NCBI RefSeq assembly: GCF_041080815.1
Contig: NZ_CP160205.1
Coordinates: forward strand, 1,612,001-1,676,000
Reading direction: 5' to 3'
From: Mucilaginibacter yixingensis
GTDB taxonomy: Bacteria; Bacteroidota; Bacteroidia; Sphingobacteriales; Sphingobacteriaceae
Length of the DNA stretch: 64,000 nucleotides
Shown here: in pieces, positions 34,370 to 43,881 of the stretch
Layout of the letters: each line of letters begins with the position of its first letter
Position numbering within the stretch: position 1 is the stretch's first letter
Program-made: the position numbers and the translations under genes
The notes under the pieces: generated by a model
The model's input: the letters and a program-made list of their open reading frames with translations, nothing else
The model's database searches: none
What the model was told of the DNA's origin: nothing

Positions 34370-34401
34370 AAAAATAGCGATGGTAAACCATCGCTATTTT
34401 T
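34370..34401 (+). terminator. Terminator of the OmpP1 gene
   Basis: AAAAATAGCGATGGT, 2-nt centre, and its exact complement ending in TTTTT. Confidence 0.9.
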
Positions 34402-34409
34402 GTATTACT

Positions 34410-34500
34410 TGTCATCTCGACCAGCGGGAGAGATCTTTTCTAAGCGATATGCTGACTCAGCATGATCGAAAAAATCCCTCACGTTCGTTCGGGACGACAT
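34410..34500. repeat. GTCATCTCGACC-type palindromic repeat
   Basis: TGTCATCTCGACCAGCGGGA...AGATCTTTTC on the left and GATCGAAAAAATCCC...GTTCGGGACGACAT on the right; partly mismatched arms. Same family as 30109 and 41655. Confidence 0.75.
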
Positions 34501-34514
34501 AGGTTTCACCCCCC

Positions 34515-34994
34515 TCAATCCTCGTCATTAAATGAGCGTAGCATCCAGGTGTTTTTCTCTTTAAACTGCATAAAGCGATTGATCATATCATTGGTGCCGT
34601 CGTCGCCGGCATTGGCAGTAATTTCCAATATTTCACGTTCCATGGCAATCAGGGTGGCCATGTCTTCAATCAGGGCTTTTACCATGGCGGTATCTTTCAT
34701 GCCGATGGTGTTCACCTCTTTCAGTTGAGATTTGCTGATGTAATCGGCAAAAGAGCTGTACGGCGGCTTGCCCAGGGTAAGAATACGCTCGGCCAGTTCG
34801 TCTATAGTGGTTAATGCTGCGGTATATAGTTCTTCAAATTTAAGGTGCAGGGTAAAAAAGCTTTTGCCTTTTACGTTCCAGTGGCATCCTCTTAATTTTT
34901 GATAATGAATGTGGTAATTGGCCAACAGATCATTAAGGTGGTCTACTACAGGTTTTACCTGTTTTTCTTCAAGGCTGATTTCTTTAGCGTTCAT
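34515..34994 (-). CDS. dps: DNA starvation/stationary-phase protection protein Dps
   Basis: Ferritin-like miniferritin that oxidises and stores iron and protects DNA. 159 residues, typical. The ferroxidase site of Dps lies at subunit interfaces; its ligands appear in YHIHYQKLRGCHWNVKGKSFFTLHLKFEELY (two His, Asp/Glu-type positions). The four-helix core continues with DELAERILTLGKPP. The N-terminal tail has several Lys for DNA contact. Single gene; I see no clear PerR or OxyR box in the 110-bp upstream gap. Confidence 0.92.
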   Translation of the reverse strand: MNAKEISLEEKQVKPVVDHLNDLLANYHIHYQKLRGCHWNVKGKSFFTLHLKFEELYTAALTTIDELAERILTLGKPPYSSFADYISKSQLKEVNTIGMKDTAMVKALIEDMATLIAMEREILEITANAGDDGTNDMINRFMQFKEKNTWMLRSFNDED

Positions 34995-35107
34995 AGTGTT
35001 TGATGATATATGGGGTAAATGTAAAAAATGCCCTATTTGTTTTGAGGTCGAAATTTAAGCTTTACAATAGGTTTACATAATGCTATCAATTGCCCATATT
35101 TGCGGTT

Positions 35108-35860
35108 ATGACGCATTTGCAACCCGTGTTTAGTCGCCAGTTTAACGGTGTGGTTTGGCGCATGGAAATAGATCCCATCAGCCATACATTATTCATCGAA
35201 TTACGGAATGAAACCGATAAGCAGGTGAGCTTTGCATCGATAGACGTAGCCGCCGGTCGCCTTAATTTTGAAGGACTAACCACCGACGAACGCTGGCTAA
35301 CCGGAATGGAGGGCGCCTACAACGGCGTGCTGCTGTTGCACCATTACGAAAGTAATGCCAGCCCAACGCACAAAGCCCTTATTGCCATTGATGGAAAAAC
35401 AGGAGAGCAGCTCTGGGCAAACTACAACTGGATGTTTGACCATTTTACGGTAAACGGTGCAGTGGTGTCAGACGCGCGCCTGCAACCCCGCAAATTGATG
35501 CTGGCCAACCTGCAAACCGGCGAGCTATTGCGCCCCTATGACCCTCAGTTAGATACAGAACCCGATACCCAAATTGGCCTGCCAGACATCGTTTTACCGG
35601 AGGGGGAGTTGCCCATACAACCTTATGGAAATATGATGCACCGTCTGTTATATAACAGTTATAGAATTGTATCTTTGCACGCGCTAAACACTGCTGGATC
35701 GCTGACGCAGCATTTGTATGTGATGATGGGAAGTGATGTTTTATATCACGATTTGTTGAATGCCGATATACAAAAATTGCAGCCGGAGGCGTTTGTACAG
35801 TACAACAACCATTTGATATACCTTAAACACAGATCAGCACTTAGTATTGTTAACTTGTAA
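35108..35860 (+). CDS. DUF4905 family protein
   Basis: 250 residues, Bacteroidota-restricted family, function unknown. It reads as a beta-propeller-like protein (repeated strands such as VVWRMEIDPISHTLFIELRN, KALIAIDGKTGEQLWANYNW, KLMLANLQTGELLRPY). No signal peptide, so cytoplasmic. Starts at ATG giving MTHLQPVFSRQF; an ATG 18 bases earlier is possible. First gene of a tight run: 17 bp to the LysM gene, which overlaps udk. Confidence 0.8.
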   Translation: MTHLQPVFSRQFNGVVWRMEIDPISHTLFIELRNETDKQVSFASIDVAAGRLNFEGLTTDERWLTGMEGAYNGVLLLHHYESNASPTHKALIAIDGKTGEQLWANYNWMFDHFTVNGAVVSDARLQPRKLMLANLQTGELLRPYDPQLDTEPDTQIGLPDIVLPEGELPIQPYGNMMHRLLYNSYRIVSLHALNTAGSLTQHLYVMMGSDVLYHDLLNADIQKLQPEAFVQYNNHLIYLKHRSALSIVNL

Positions 35861-35877
35861 AAACCGGAGTAAAACAA

Positions 35878-37047
35878 ATGAGGTTTAAGATTTTTTTATT
35901 TGTACCCCTATTAATCACTGTTAATCACGTATTCGCCAAGCCGGTGTTTGATTCGGTAGGCGTTGAAAATCAGAACGGAAAGAAGATCATCCTGCATAAA
36001 ATTGAGCCGAAAGAAACTTACTTTGCGGTCGGTCGCAGGTATGATGTAAAACCCAATATTATTATCCAATTTAATAACAACGCGGTATTGAAGCCGGGCA
36101 TGACTATCAAAGTGCCAACAGAACGCCCTTTTGAAGAAAGTGCGCCTAAGAAGGCCGCAGTTGCTGCTGCACCTGCCAAAACCGAGCAATATAAAGTATC
36201 ACCTCATGAAACCCTGTACTCTATAGCCAAACGTTTTGGCACCACGGTAGATGAAGTGAAACGTCAGAATAACCTTACGTCGGATGTGTTGACACCCGGC
36301 GAAATTTTAACTTTTACTACTGGTGGTTCAGCTCCGGTTAAGCCTGTTGCTCAACAAGAAAGCAAGCCGGTAGAAAGCAAACCGGCACAGGTAGTGCAAC
36401 AAGCGCCTCAGCCGGTAAAACAAGAACCAGCAAAACAACAACCGGTACAACAAGCACCGCAGCCTGCTCAGCAAGCACAACAGCCTGTTGATCTGCACAA
36501 TACCCAGCAATACAAAGTGTCTGCCGGTGAAACATTGTACACTATTGCCAAACGCTTTGGCACTTCTGTAGAAGATATCACCAATCTGAATAAACTGACC
36601 ACCACCTCGTTGAGCCCGGGTCAGATTCTAACTGTACGCAGTGGTATGCCGCCGGCGTCTGCGCAGCCTATTGTTGCCAAAGCAGATACCACTTCGGTGG
36701 CTGGTGATAGCGTGAATGTTGACCATGATATGCGCGCCAATCGCTACGGTTTGTTCATGAAGAACGAGAAAGGTTCTGCGGTATCAATGGACGATCCAGG
36801 CTTTGACCCGAACAAGAAGTTGGTACTGCATCGTACTGCGCCTATCGGCACGGTAATAAAAATTACCAACCCAATGACCAACCGTACCACTTTTGCAAAA
36901 GTAGTGGGTACTTTTACTGATAACGAGAACACTAAAGACGCTATTTTGGTAGTAACCAAAAACGTTGCCGATGCGTTGGGCGTGTTAGACAAAAAATTCC
37001 GTGTAAACATCAGCTACGGCGTTCCTACTAATGATCAGCAACAATAA
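35878..37047 (+). CDS. Exported LysM-repeat protein with C-terminal RlpA-like barrel
   Basis: 389 residues with a signal peptide (MRFKIFLFVPLLITVNHVFA). Three LysM peptidoglycan-binding modules: a diverged one at 38-80 and two strong ones at 104-147 (YKVSPHETLYSIAKRFGTTVDEV) and 211-255 (YKVSAGETLYTIAKRFGTSVEDI), separated by a Gln/Pro/Ala/Val-rich linker (155-205). The C-terminal domain (about 275-385) resembles a double-psi beta-barrel as in RlpA (HRTAPIGTVIKITNPMTNRTTFAKVVGTF). Likely periplasmic cell-wall binding. The last 17 bases overlap udk, an unusual partner. Confidence 0.85.
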   Translation: MRFKIFLFVPLLITVNHVFAKPVFDSVGVENQNGKKIILHKIEPKETYFAVGRRYDVKPNIIIQFNNNAVLKPGMTIKVPTERPFEESAPKKAAVAAAPAKTEQYKVSPHETLYSIAKRFGTTVDEVKRQNNLTSDVLTPGEILTFTTGGSAPVKPVAQQESKPVESKPAQVVQQAPQPVKQEPAKQQPVQQAPQPAQQAQQPVDLHNTQQYKVSAGETLYTIAKRFGTSVEDITNLNKLTTTSLSPGQILTVRSGMPPASAQPIVAKADTTSVAGDSVNVDHDMRANRYGLFMKNEKGSAVSMDDPGFDPNKKLVLHRTAPIGTVIKITNPMTNRTTFAKVVGTFTDNENTKDAILVVTKNVADALGVLDKKFRVNISYGVPTNDQQQ

Positions 37048-37675
37048 GCCGTTTGTAATTGGTGTGGCCGGTGGAAGCGGCTCTGGTAAAACGTTTTTTC
37101 TGAAATGTTTCTTCTCGCATTTTACAGAGGAGGAAGTAAGCCTGGTATCACAAGATGACTATTATATCCCCGTGGCGCATAACATGACGCCCGAGGAAAA
37201 TAAGCTGTATAACTTTGACCTGCCTGCTACCATTGATCGTAATGCGTTTACGGCCGATATGGAAAGCCTGATTGCTGGTAAATCTATCATCAAGGCCGAG
37301 TATACTTTTAATAACCCCAACGCGGTGCCCAAAATGCTGGAGATTAAGCCGGCTCCGATTGTGATTATTGAGGGCTTATTCATTATGCACTTTCGCGAGA
37401 TTGCCGAGCAGTTGGACATGAAGATTTTTATCGACACCGATGAAGATATTGCCCTGCAGCGCCGCCTGAAACGCGATCTGCAGGAGCGCGGCTACTCGCA
37501 CGATGATGTGATGTATAAATGGCTGAACCACGTGGTGCCAGCCTACAAAGAGTTTTTACTGCCCTATAAAGATGAATGCGATAAGGTGATTACCAATAAC
37601 ACCCACGTTGCAGAAGATATCATCCATATAACCGAAGAAATATCAAGAGAGCTGAGGGAAAAAGTGCTGCGATAG
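37031..37675 (+). CDS. udk: Uridine kinase
   Basis: Phosphorylates uridine (and cytidine) in pyrimidine salvage. 214 residues. P-loop GVAGGSGSGKTFFLK at 12-26, then the substrate-site segments QDDYYIP and NFDLPATIDRNAF, the Walker B-like IVIIEGLFIMH and the LID region RRLKRDLQERGYS. The start codon lies inside the end of the LysM gene (17-bp overlap), so it is translated from the same mRNA. A clear case of a housekeeping kinase in an envelope-type operon. Confidence 0.93.
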   Translation: MISNNKPFVIGVAGGSGSGKTFFLKCFFSHFTEEEVSLVSQDDYYIPVAHNMTPEENKLYNFDLPATIDRNAFTADMESLIAGKSIIKAEYTFNNPNAVPKMLEIKPAPIVIIEGLFIMHFREIAEQLDMKIFIDTDEDIALQRRLKRDLQERGYSHDDVMYKWLNHVVPAYKEFLLPYKDECDKVITNNTHVAEDIIHITEEISRELREKVLR

Positions 37676-37699
37676 TATACTTTTAAAACCAAACCGCCT

Positions 37700-39745
37700 G
37701 TGAAGAGCAAATTACTGGTACTACTATGCTGTCTGTTGTGTTTAAAAGCAGCGGCGCAAAATAATGATCTGTCGGCCATTCGTAATCAATGCCGTAACCT
37801 GTTATTGTCTGATACCGCTTATGCTAATGAGCGCAGCTTTCAGTTTCCGGAGGATGTTATTTATACTACCAATGCCGAAGGCTACTATCGCTCTTTAACC
37901 CCAGAAGGCACCTGGAAAGATCTGGAGTATAATCGACCGGATATTCCCGCGCGCTGGCCGCCAATCTGGCACCTGTACCGTGTGATATTGCTGTGCAAGG
38001 CTTACCATAAAAATGCCGATAGCCGTTATCTAACGGCTATTCATCAAGCATTGAACTATTACATCAGAAACGATTTTAAGTGCAACAACTGGTGGCAGAA
38101 CGAGATTAACGTTCCCTTTGCCTTCTGCAGTATTATGCTGATGCTGGATAGAAATGCTACGCAAGAGGAGTTAGCATTTGCCGAAAGACTTATTCCGCGC
38201 GCTCAGCAAAAAAATCCGGTGGGGCAAAACAAGATCTGGCAGCACGATATTGAGGCACGTTTTGCCTTGCTGCATAATGATCAGGCTGCTTTTCAAAAGG
38301 CCTTGCAAAACCTGCAATCGGTAATCACCGTTTCGACAGGAGAGGGCGTACAGCCTGATTATTCTTATCAACAGCACGGCCCCATGTTGCAGTTTGGTAA
38401 CTATGGTTTGCACTTTGTAAACAGTACGCTGTTCTGGATCAAATTAACGGCGGGATCGGCGTTTGCTTTTAGTCCGGAGAAACAGCAGATTGTGTTGGAC
38501 TATTGCAAGAATGGCTTGCGTTGGACGGTGTTTAGAGGAAATATGGATATCACTGCCGTCGGCCGTCAGATCAGGCCAGACTTTACCCGCAAACGCGGTG
38601 AAGTGATGCGTGATGCTTTCAGCCTGATTCCTGGCATATTACCCGCTTACAATCCTTGCGATTTTTTGATCGATGGTATCGGCACCACACCGGCTTGTAC
38701 TTTTGGCGGTAATAAAGGTTTTTGGCGCAGCGATTACATGATACAACTGCAGCACGATCAGTATATGATGAGCGTGAAAACTAACGGCCAGTTTGTAAAA
38801 CCTGTAGAATCTATTAATGGCGAAAATCTAAAAGGTACGCTGTTAAATGACGGTGTGGCTCTAATACAACGTGACGGTTACGAATACACCAATCTGGAGG
38901 CCGCATGGCGCTGGGAAATGCTGCCCGGCACTACTACAGATACCACCTGGAACGTGCTCGATCCAAAGTTTCATGCCACATCAAATCAATCAGGTTTTGT
39001 GGGGCAGGCTTCAAATGGTACCAGTGGTGTGAGCGCCATGTATTACAACAGGGCAGGGCTTACCGCTTATAAAAGCTACTTTTTTATTGATGATATGATG
39101 GTGGCAATGGGTGCAGGCATTAATAGCGCTGATAGGAAGCATATTATTACTACCATAAATCAGCGTACCTATAACAGCAGTACCGGCAAGCAGCTAAAAG
39201 GACAAGGCTGGTTTTGGCACGACAACATTGGCTACTTTTTCCCGGTACAAGAAGCCGAGCTAAAATTCAGAGTAGATTACCGCCAGGGCGATTGGGGGGG
39301 GATAGATGTGGCATCTGCCGGCAAAAAACTAATTGACTCGGTTGGTACCTGGTATATCAGCCAGGCGCATAGTGATAAATATGTGTATATGGTAAAACCC
39401 AATATAGGCGTGGTTGCCACACATAAAATGGCCACCCATAATCCTATAAAAGTATTAGCCAACAGCAACCAGGTACAGGCAGTACAAGGAGGCAACACCA
39501 TTATGGCTGTTTTCTACAGACCGGGTACACTTTATATTACAGAGTCGCAAAGGTTGCAAACCAGTCAGCCTTGTGTGTTTATTTATAGCCGAAATGGTAA
39601 AAGCACCAGTCTGTCGGTATCAGATCCAACGCGTAAGCTTACTTCGGTAGTTATCAGTATCAATGGTAATCCAATACCTGTTTCATTACCTCAGGGGGAG
39701 TTGGCAGGATCTACCGTGCCGGTTGACGTTACTGCGAGGAATTAA
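37700..39745 (+). CDS. Polysaccharide lyase family 8 enzyme
   Basis: Secreted lyase that cleaves uronic-acid polysaccharides by beta-elimination (chondroitin, hyaluronan or xanthan; the exact one is not clear). 681 residues. Signal peptide MKSKLLVLLCCLLCLKAAAQ, translated from a GTG start 24 bp past udk. The alpha/alpha-toroid (about 25-330) carries NWWQNEINVPF (130-140) and the catalytic pair in DYSYQQHGPMLQFGNYG (His226, Tyr235). The beta-sandwich C-terminal domains follow (about 340-681). No SusC/SusD or sulfatase genes are near, so this is not a polysaccharide-utilisation locus. Last gene of the run starting with DUF4905. Confidence 0.9.
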   Translation: MKSKLLVLLCCLLCLKAAAQNNDLSAIRNQCRNLLLSDTAYANERSFQFPEDVIYTTNAEGYYRSLTPEGTWKDLEYNRPDIPARWPPIWHLYRVILLCKAYHKNADSRYLTAIHQALNYYIRNDFKCNNWWQNEINVPFAFCSIMLMLDRNATQEELAFAERLIPRAQQKNPVGQNKIWQHDIEARFALLHNDQAAFQKALQNLQSVITVSTGEGVQPDYSYQQHGPMLQFGNYGLHFVNSTLFWIKLTAGSAFAFSPEKQQIVLDYCKNGLRWTVFRGNMDITAVGRQIRPDFTRKRGEVMRDAFSLIPGILPAYNPCDFLIDGIGTTPACTFGGNKGFWRSDYMIQLQHDQYMMSVKTNGQFVKPVESINGENLKGTLLNDGVALIQRDGYEYTNLEAAWRWEMLPGTTTDTTWNVLDPKFHATSNQSGFVGQASNGTSGVSAMYYNRAGLTAYKSYFFIDDMMVAMGAGINSADRKHIITTINQRTYNSSTGKQLKGQGWFWHDNIGYFFPVQEAELKFRVDYRQGDWGGIDVASAGKKLIDSVGTWYISQAHSDKYVYMVKPNIGVVATHKMATHNPIKVLANSNQVQAVQGGNTIMAVFYRPGTLYITESQRLQTSQPCVFIYSRNGKSTSLSVSDPTRKLTSVVISINGNPIPVSLPQGELAGSTVPVDVTARN

Positions 39746-39766
39746 TTTCTTCATCTCCTGTTATCC

Positions 39767-39795
39767 ACGTCATTGCGAGATTCTTGCAATGACGT
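39767..39795. repeat. Mini-copy of the GTCATTGCGAGG-type repeat
   Basis: ACGTCATTGC, 9-bp centre GAGATTCTT, GCAATGACGT. It keeps only the outer ends of the family found at 8052 and 63282. Confidence 0.8.
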
Positions 39796-39889
39796 GAGGG
39801 CGAGTATCCCACCATTTTTCAAAATATCTTAAACAAATATTTAGCGCCCGCTGTTCACCTAACTGACATTGAAACTAATAGATTACTTT

Positions 39890-40096
39890 ATGAAGAAGCA
39901 ATTTTTAACGCTTGCTGTAGTAGCGGGCATTATCGGTTCAGTTGCAGTGGGTTGCAGCTCAGAAAAATCGGCGAGCAGCAGCTCAGACACTACCAAGATG
40001 GATTCAGCCAGCACAACCACACCTCCGGCTGCTACTGATACCATGAAAACAGACACCACTAAAAAGGATACCACTAAAACGCCGCCAAAAATGTAA
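39890..40096 (+). CDS. Small Thr/Ser/Asp-rich lipoprotein
   Basis: 68 residues. Lipoprotein signal MKKQFLTLAVVAGIIGSVAVGC with the lipobox Cys at 22. The mature part is low complexity, with repeated KDTTK/TDTTK units and Pro near the end (TTTPPAATDTMK, TKTPPKM). Such short lipoproteins are common in Sphingobacteriaceae and have no known function. I start at the ATG of the signal, seven codons after the first ATG. Ended by a perfect 38-bp palindrome. Confidence 0.75.
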   Translation: MKKQFLTLAVVAGIIGSVAVGCSSEKSASSSSDTTKMDSASTTTPPAATDTMKTDTTKKDTTKTPPKM

Positions 40097-40103
40097 CACG
40101 TAT

Positions 40104-40141
40104 AAAAAGCAGAGGCCCCAGTACTGGGGCCTCTGCTTTTT
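40104..40141. terminator. Perfect 38-bp palindromic bidirectional terminator
   Basis: 19 bases AAAAAGCAGAGGCCCCAGT followed directly by their exact complement, between convergent genes, with A and T tracts on both ends. Confidence 0.95.
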
Positions 40142-40154
40142 ATGATTTGTCTGA

Positions 40155-40616
40155 TTATTTCAGTGCGTCGAACGCATATTTGGCATCGCTCCAAAACTCA
40201 TCTAAAGCGGTAATTCGCGGTTTAAAAAAGCTAATTAATTCGGGCCAGCTGTTTCGGTTAAATATGCTTACGTCTTTAATTTCTTTATAAATGCGGCTGT
40301 AGGTTTTGCCTTCCAGATTGGTATAAAATGGCTGCCATTCCCATTCTTCGCCCAGGTAGCCGTTCAGTATGTTTTTTAGTTCCAGAAATTGCTCGTAAAA
40401 GAGCTCCTGTATGCCCAGATCGGCATGGGTGATCTCTATAGCAATGTGCGCCGACCGGTTTTCGGCGCGCATCCTGAAGAAAACGCTCTTTACCCCGGTT
40501 TTATAGTTCATCCAATTGATCTTTAACCCCTCGGCTGATAGCTGCGGCGAGATATACTGCCCAAAGGTTGTCCAAAACTCCTGCCTGATCTGTGTTGACT
40601 CTGCTCTTGAGAACAT
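40155..40616 (-). CDS. DUF4268 family protein
   Basis: 153 residues, cytoplasmic. The pattern IRQEFWTTFGQYISPQ, WMNYKTGVKSVFFRMRAENRSAHIAIEI, and WPELISFFKPRITALDEFWSDAKY matches the DUF4268 family, some members of which resemble nuclease-like or restriction-associated folds; no catalytic residues are evident here and no role can be assigned. I start at MFSRAESTQIRQEF rather than at an ATG 48 bases earlier. Ends at the 38-bp palindromic terminator. Confidence 0.7.
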   Translation of the reverse strand: MFSRAESTQIRQEFWTTFGQYISPQLSAEGLKINWMNYKTGVKSVFFRMRAENRSAHIAIEITHADLGIQELFYEQFLELKNILNGYLGEEWEWQPFYTNLEGKTYSRIYKEIKDVSIFNRNSWPELISFFKPRITALDEFWSDAKYAFDALK

Positions 40617-40710
40617 CCTGCAAGTATAACCATCCGCAGCCAACAAACCGGCATCTGCCTGCAATAAAATGGTGCTTTAAGTTTATCTTCGCTTAACCAT
40701 CTATAAACTA

Positions 40711-41601
40711 ATGAAACAAATTTTATTCGTATTAGCACTATCTCTGCTTTGTCCTTTATTTGGCCAGGCTCAACAGAAACCATTGTTTGATACCTTGCAA
40801 AAGCCACAATTGATATCGCGCCAGTTCAGTTTTACCGAAGGACCGTCTGTAGATAAGAAGGGAAATATCTATTTTACAGATCAACCCAATAATAAGATCT
40901 GGAAGTACGATACCGACGGCAAGCTGTCTGTTTTTATGGATAGCGCCGGCCGGGCCAATGGAACTTATTTCGATAAAAAAGGAAATTTGATTGCTTGTGC
41001 CGATGAGCATGATCAACTATGGGCCATCTCCCCTAAAGGTAAAGTAACCATTCTGCTGAAAAGCATCGGCGGGCACCGAATGAATGGTCCGAATGATTGT
41101 TGGGTGGATAATAAAGGCGGGATCTACTTCACCGATCCCTATTATCAGCGCGAATATTGGGACAGGAAGAAAACTGATCTGGACGGAGAGAAAGTCTACT
41201 ACCTGCCCAAAGGTGCTACTGATCCAATAATAGTAGAAGACCAGCTGCGCAAACCCAATGGCATTGCCGGCACGCCAGATGGCAAATACCTGTACGTGAC
41301 CGATATTGGCGCCAGCAAAACCTATAAATATGAAATCGGTGCTGATGGCAAGCTCAGCAACAGGCAACTGTTCTGCAACATGGGATCGGATGGAATGACG
41401 CTGGATGCCGAGGGGAACGTTTACCTAACCGGCCGCGGCGTTACGGTGTTTGATCCATCGGGGCAGAAAATCGCTCACATAGACATCTCTGAGCCGTGGA
41501 CAGCCAATATCTGTTTTGGCGGTAAAGACCGGAAGCTACTCTTTATTACCGCATCTACCGCTATTTATACCTTACAGATGAATGTTAGGGGAGTGGAGTA
41601 A
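40711..41601 (+). CDS. Exported SMP-30/gluconolactonase-like protein
   Basis: Six-bladed beta-propeller lactonase-type enzyme, 296 residues with a signal peptide (MKQILFVLALSLLCPLFGQAQ). Metal-site residues typical of the family appear in FTEGPSVDKKGNIYFTD (Glu), GPNDCWVDNKGGIYFTD (Asn/Asp) and RKPNGIAGTPDGKYLYVTD (Asn, Asp). It probably hydrolyses a sugar lactone in the periplasm; the substrate is unknown. Single gene, good terminator. Confidence 0.88.
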   Translation: MKQILFVLALSLLCPLFGQAQQKPLFDTLQKPQLISRQFSFTEGPSVDKKGNIYFTDQPNNKIWKYDTDGKLSVFMDSAGRANGTYFDKKGNLIACADEHDQLWAISPKGKVTILLKSIGGHRMNGPNDCWVDNKGGIYFTDPYYQREYWDRKKTDLDGEKVYYLPKGATDPIIVEDQLRKPNGIAGTPDGKYLYVTDIGASKTYKYEIGADGKLSNRQLFCNMGSDGMTLDAEGNVYLTGRGVTVFDPSGQKIAHIDISEPWTANICFGGKDRKLLFITASTAIYTLQMNVRGVE

Positions 41602-41613
41602 GGATTATATAGA

Positions 41614-41644
41614 ACAAGAAAAGCGGCTATGCCGCTTTTCTTGT
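41614..41644 (+). terminator. Terminator of the SMP-30 gene
   Basis: ACAAGAAAAGCGGC, loop TAT, exact 14-bp complement ending in TTTTCTTGT. Confidence 0.9.
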
Positions 41645-41654
41645 CTTATAGCAC

Positions 41655-41743
41655 TGTCATCCCGACGAAGGAGGGATCTTTTCTGAACGATATGTCGGAT
41701 AGGCATGCACTTGCGAAAAGATCCCTCCTTCGTCGGGATGTCA
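41655..41743. repeat. GTCATCCCGACGAAGG-type palindromic repeat
   Basis: 29-bp arms TGTCATCCCGACGAAGGAGG... and ...CCTTCGTCGGGATGTCA with one mismatch. The best-preserved copy of the family at 30109 and 34410. Together with the terminator it fills most of the 280-bp gap; the rest is A/T-rich promoter-like sequence before the DUF1800 gene. Confidence 0.88.
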
Positions 41744-41881
41744 ATCTATTTTAAATGATCAATTCATCACAATAATGAAAAAAAGATGAAATTTTTTTCA
41801 TCGGGTTAAACCTATTAATTTTATGATAGTCATAGGAATGTAAAACGACCTTAAACGTTAACCAGTTAAGCCCCTATTATC

Positions 41882-42676
<795 letters not shown>

Positions 42677-43881
42677 TGAATGCCTTGCAAAAAGCGCAGC
42701 AAGCTAAAAAAACACAAGGCCTTAATGAGAATTACGCCCGCGAGGTAATGGAACTACACACCCTGGGTGTCGATGGTGGCTATACTCAACAAGATGTTAC
42801 CCAAGCCGCCCGTGTGCTAACCGGCTGGACCGTCTTCCCGATGGGCCAATACGGCGGTGGCGCTGCTGGTGGTATGCAAAGGCAGATTGAGCGCTTTGGC
42901 GAAGACAAACTGCGTGCCCAGGGCATGGTACACGATGGTGATTTCCTGTTCGCGCCTAATCGTCATGACAGTGGTCAGAAGGTGGTGCTAGGCAAAAAAT
43001 TTGGTCCTAATGACGGTTACCAGGAAGGGGTAGATCTGTTGGAGATGCTGGCTCATCATCCATCAACTGCAAAGTTTATTACCCGCAAGCTGGCCGTGCG
43101 CTTTGTGAGCGATAATCCGCCGCAAACGCTGCTGGATAAGATGGCCAAAACCTTTAAAGATAAAGACGGCGATATCCGCGAAGTGCTCATTACCATGGTT
43201 TCGTCGCCAGAGTTTTGGAACGCACAGGCGTTGCGCGAGAAAACAAAATCACCTTTTGAGCTGGTCATCAGTTCGGTACGTAGCTTGAATGCAGAGATCA
43301 ATCAGCCTTATCAATTATATACCTGGGCCAATAAAATGGGTCAGCATTTGTACGGTTATCAGGCACCAACCGGTTTCCCAGATCGCGGTCAGTACTGGAT
43401 CAATACCGGCGCACTGCTTAGTCGCATGAACTTTGGCTTAGCCCTGGCGACCGAACGCATCCCCGGCGTTCGGGTTGATTTGGCCGCTTTGAATAATCAC
43501 CACGAACCGGAAAGTCCACAGGCTGCATTAACAATTTATAGTAAACTGATTATGCCCGAGCGTAACCTTGATCAGGCTATTAAACAATTGACGCCAATGC
43601 TGTCTGACCCAAATCTTGCCAAAAAAGTAAGTGCTGCGGCTGATAAAGCTGCCCCTGCAAAAACGGCAGACGTGCAGGATATGAACGCCGGCGGACAAGA
43701 TATGATGATGGCCAGCGCTGATGCGCCACGCAAAAACCGTCAGGGAGGCGGTTTTAGAAATGGTGGCCAAATGGCGCAGGGCAACAACTCCATGCTCTCG
43801 CAGGTGGTGGGCGTTATTATTGGTTCACCAGAGTTTCAAAGAAGATAGTTTTACCCCTTAAATAATCAAATCACACAGATC

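Noticed and set aside
37700-41601. Polysaccharide utilisation locus around the PL8 gene
   Set aside because: No SusC/SusD pair, sulfatase or regulator nearby; the SMP-30 gene is separate with its own terminator.
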